DNA of 64,000 nucleotides from Pseudomonadales bacterium. GTDB lineage: Bacteria; Pseudomonadota; Gammaproteobacteria; Pseudomonadales; Pseudohongiellaceae. The notes under the pieces are model-generated. The model made no database searches and was not told where the DNA came from. It saw only the letters and a program-made list of their open reading frames with translations. A program made the translations under genes and the position numbers. The stretch lies in assembly GCA_022827425.1 (NCBI GenBank), contig JAJDSZ010000129.1, positions 1 to 64,000 on the forward strand. The letters run 5' to 3'. Of the stretch, positions 62,723 to 64,000 are shown piece by piece. Each line of letters starts with the position of its first letter. Within the stretch, counting starts at the first letter, position 1.

Positions 62723-63808
62723 TCAGTCTTGCGCAAGCCCCGCGAGCAGGTCGGCCTGGTGTTCCTGCAAGAGTGGCTCGATGACCGATTCCAGGCCGCC
62801 GGCCATGATTTCGGGCAGGTTGTACAGGGTCAACTTGATGCGGTGGTCGGTTACCCTGCCCTGGGGGAAATTGTAGGTCCGGATCTTTTCCGAGCGGTCG
62901 CCGCTGCCGACGAGGCGGCGGCGGGTGGCGGACTCTTCCGCCTGTTGTTCCTGTCGCGCCTGGTCCAGCAATCTGGCCTGCAATAGCGACATCGCCCTGG
63001 CCTTGTTCTTGTGCTGGGAGCGCTCGTCCTGGCATTCCACCACGATGCCGCTGGGCAGATGGGTGAGGCGGATGGCGGAATCGGTCTTGTTGACGTGTTG
63101 ACCGCCGGCGCCGCTGGCGCGGAAGGTGTCGATGCGAAGCTCGTTCCGGTTCACTTCTATCTCGTCGATCTCTTCCGCTTCGGCAAGTACCGCCACGGTG
63201 CAGGCGGAAGTATGGACGCGGCCCTGGGATTCGGTCTCGGGAACGCGCTGGACGCGATGCGCGCCGGATTCGAATTTCAGCTTCTCGTACACCTTGCGGC
63301 CTTTGATGCGCAGGATGACTTCCTTGTATCCGCCATGCTCGCCGGGCCGCTCGCTGATGAGGGCCGCGCTCCATTGCTGCCATTCGGCAAAACGCTGATA
63401 CATGCGGCACAGATCGCCGGCGAACAGCGCGGCTTCGTCGCCGCCGGTTCCCGCGCGGATTTCGAGGAAAACATTGCAACTGTCGCGCTCGTCCCGGGGC
63501 AACAACAGCAACTGCAGTTCCTGTTCCAGCTTTCCGGACTGCTCGTTCGCCCTGGCGATTTCCTCTTCGGCCATGGCGCGAATTTCCGGGTCGGCGTCTT
63601 GCCGCATTTCTTCCGCTTCCCGCAGTTCGCCCGCAATCCCCAGATAGCGGCCATAGACGTGGACCACATTTTCCAGTTCGGCATATTCCATCGACAACTC
63701 GCGAAAACGCGGTTGATCGGCGATGACCTCGCTGTCGCCAAGCAAGCCTTCGAGCTCCGCAAAGCGCTCCCGCAGGCCATCGAGTTTCCGGCGAATGGAA
63801 TGTTGCAT
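62723..63808 (-). CDS. prfA: peptide chain release factor 1
   Basis: A 361-residue RF1. The catalytic [22 protein letters not shown] holds GGQ, and the N-terminal [25 protein letters not shown] and [18 protein letters not shown] are typical. It ends translation at UAA and UAG. The start MQHSIRR at 63808 is standard. It follows hemA by ten bases and precedes prmC. Confidence 0.97.
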   Translation of the reverse strand: MQHSIRRKLDGLRERFAELEGLLGDSEVIADQPRFRELSMEYAELENVVHVYGRYLGIAGELREAEEMRQDADPEIRAMAEEEIARANEQSGKLEQELQLLLLPRDERDSCNVFLEIRAGTGGDEAALFAGDLCRMYQRFAEWQQWSAALISERPGEHGGYKEVILRIKGRKVYEKLKFESGAHRVQRVPETESQGRVHTSACTVAVLAEAEEIDEIEVNRNELRIDTFRASGAGGQHVNKTDSAIRLTHLPSGIVVECQDERSQHKNKARAMSLLQARLLDQARQEQQAEESATRRRLVGSGDRSEKIRTYNFPQGRVTDHRIKLTLYNLPEIMAGGLESVIEPLLQEHQADLLAGLAQD

Positions 63809-63818
63809 GGAATCGGCC

Positions 63819-64000
63819 TCACTCCAGTAAGGAATTCTGGTCAAGCTCAAAAAGTTCCCGGGTTGCGTCAAGCAATTCGTCGCGGCCTTCGGCGCTGGCC
63901 CGCTTCATGCGAACGCTGGGTGAGTGAATCAGTTTATTGGTGATCGCCCGGGCCAGCGACTCAAGGATGGCATCCGCATCCTTGCCTTTTTCAAGTTCGC
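63819..64000 (-). CDS. hemA: glutamyl-tRNA reductase, C-terminal end (cut by window edge)
   Basis: The last 59 residues: [20 protein letters not shown], then [20 protein letters not shown], then [19 protein letters not shown]. The [17 protein letters not shown] segment is the HemA dimerisation-domain end. Glutamyl-tRNA reductase makes glutamate-1-semialdehyde for haem synthesis. hemA-prfA-prmC is the conserved gammaproteobacterial order. Confidence 0.9.
   Translation of the reverse strand, partial: ELEKGKDADAILESLARAITNKLIHSPSVRMKRASAEGRDELLDATRELFELDQNSLLE

Noticed and set aside
62647..62736. N-terminal extension of PrmC through the family A half repeat
   Set aside because: The normal PrmC start MTTIADALASAR follows it, so the repeat is most likely in the untranslated leader. 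It would be of interest only if the longer form were shown to exist.

Overview
The window is a GC-rich chromosomal segment of a gammaproteobacterium. This rests on three gene orders: nadB diverging from rpoE-rseA-(degQ/mucD)-lepA-lepB-rnc-era-recO; sdhE/ygfX close to ygfZ; and the complete S10-spc-alpha ribosomal block followed upstream by hemA-prfA-prmC-moeB. No phage, CRISPR array, rRNA operon or intact insertion sequence was seen. One tRNA gene is present (Arg, anticodon CCT).

Layout. 0-4 kb: edge fragment of an AAA-ATPase-like protein, a ToxR/CadC-like regulator, copC/copD copper genes and a short-chain dehydrogenase. 3.7-11.5 kb: housekeeping cluster for recombination (recO), ribosome assembly (era, rnc), protein export (lepB), translation (lepA) and envelope stress (protease, anti-sigma, sigma-E). 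11.6-19 kb: nadB, ygfX/sdhE, trmJ, a SufR-like regulator, elaA, tRNA-Arg, ygfZ and a suhB homologue without its catalytic residues. 19-40 kb: metabolism and transport (MATE exporter, radical SAM/B12 protein, nitroreductase operon, TauE exporter, dehydratase, FMN hydroxyacid oxidase, MFS permease, metY, an orphan molybdenum hydroxylase subunit, glpK, phosphatase, lspA, a dapA-like lyase and a PQQ dehydrogenase). 40-42.2 kb: an accessory islet with DUF429, vapBC and gene remnants. 42.2-56.7 kb: ribosomal cluster from rplQ to rpsJ, all on the minus strand, with rpoA and secY. 57-64 kb: DEAD-box helicase and moeB, then an AT-rich two-gene insertion (ankyrin protein and a membrane-anchored coiled-coil protein), then prmC, prfA and the end of hemA.

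The main unusual feature is a dense population of short palindromic repeats. Family A (about 85 bp, outer arms GTCATTCYGCGCG) has complete or partial copies at ten or more sites. Family B is a mosaic of small hairpin modules, with copies at the end of era, two in tandem between rpsM and rpmJ, and a partial one upstream of rpsJ. Family C is built on GGAGCCTGCGCCG, and one copy pair forms a MITE-like element. Two of these elements are read as protein: a family A copy lies in frame in a C-terminal extension of ribosomal protein L15, and a family B copy supplies the last 24 residues of Era, replacing its usual C-terminal tail. This resembles the protein-coding palindromic elements of Rickettsia. 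It is the best candidate here for an undescribed system. Other notable points are the catalytically dead SuhB, a terminator between rpsJ and rplC, a sigma-E operon without RseB/RseC, and decayed transporter genes cut next to repeats or next to the ribosomal block.
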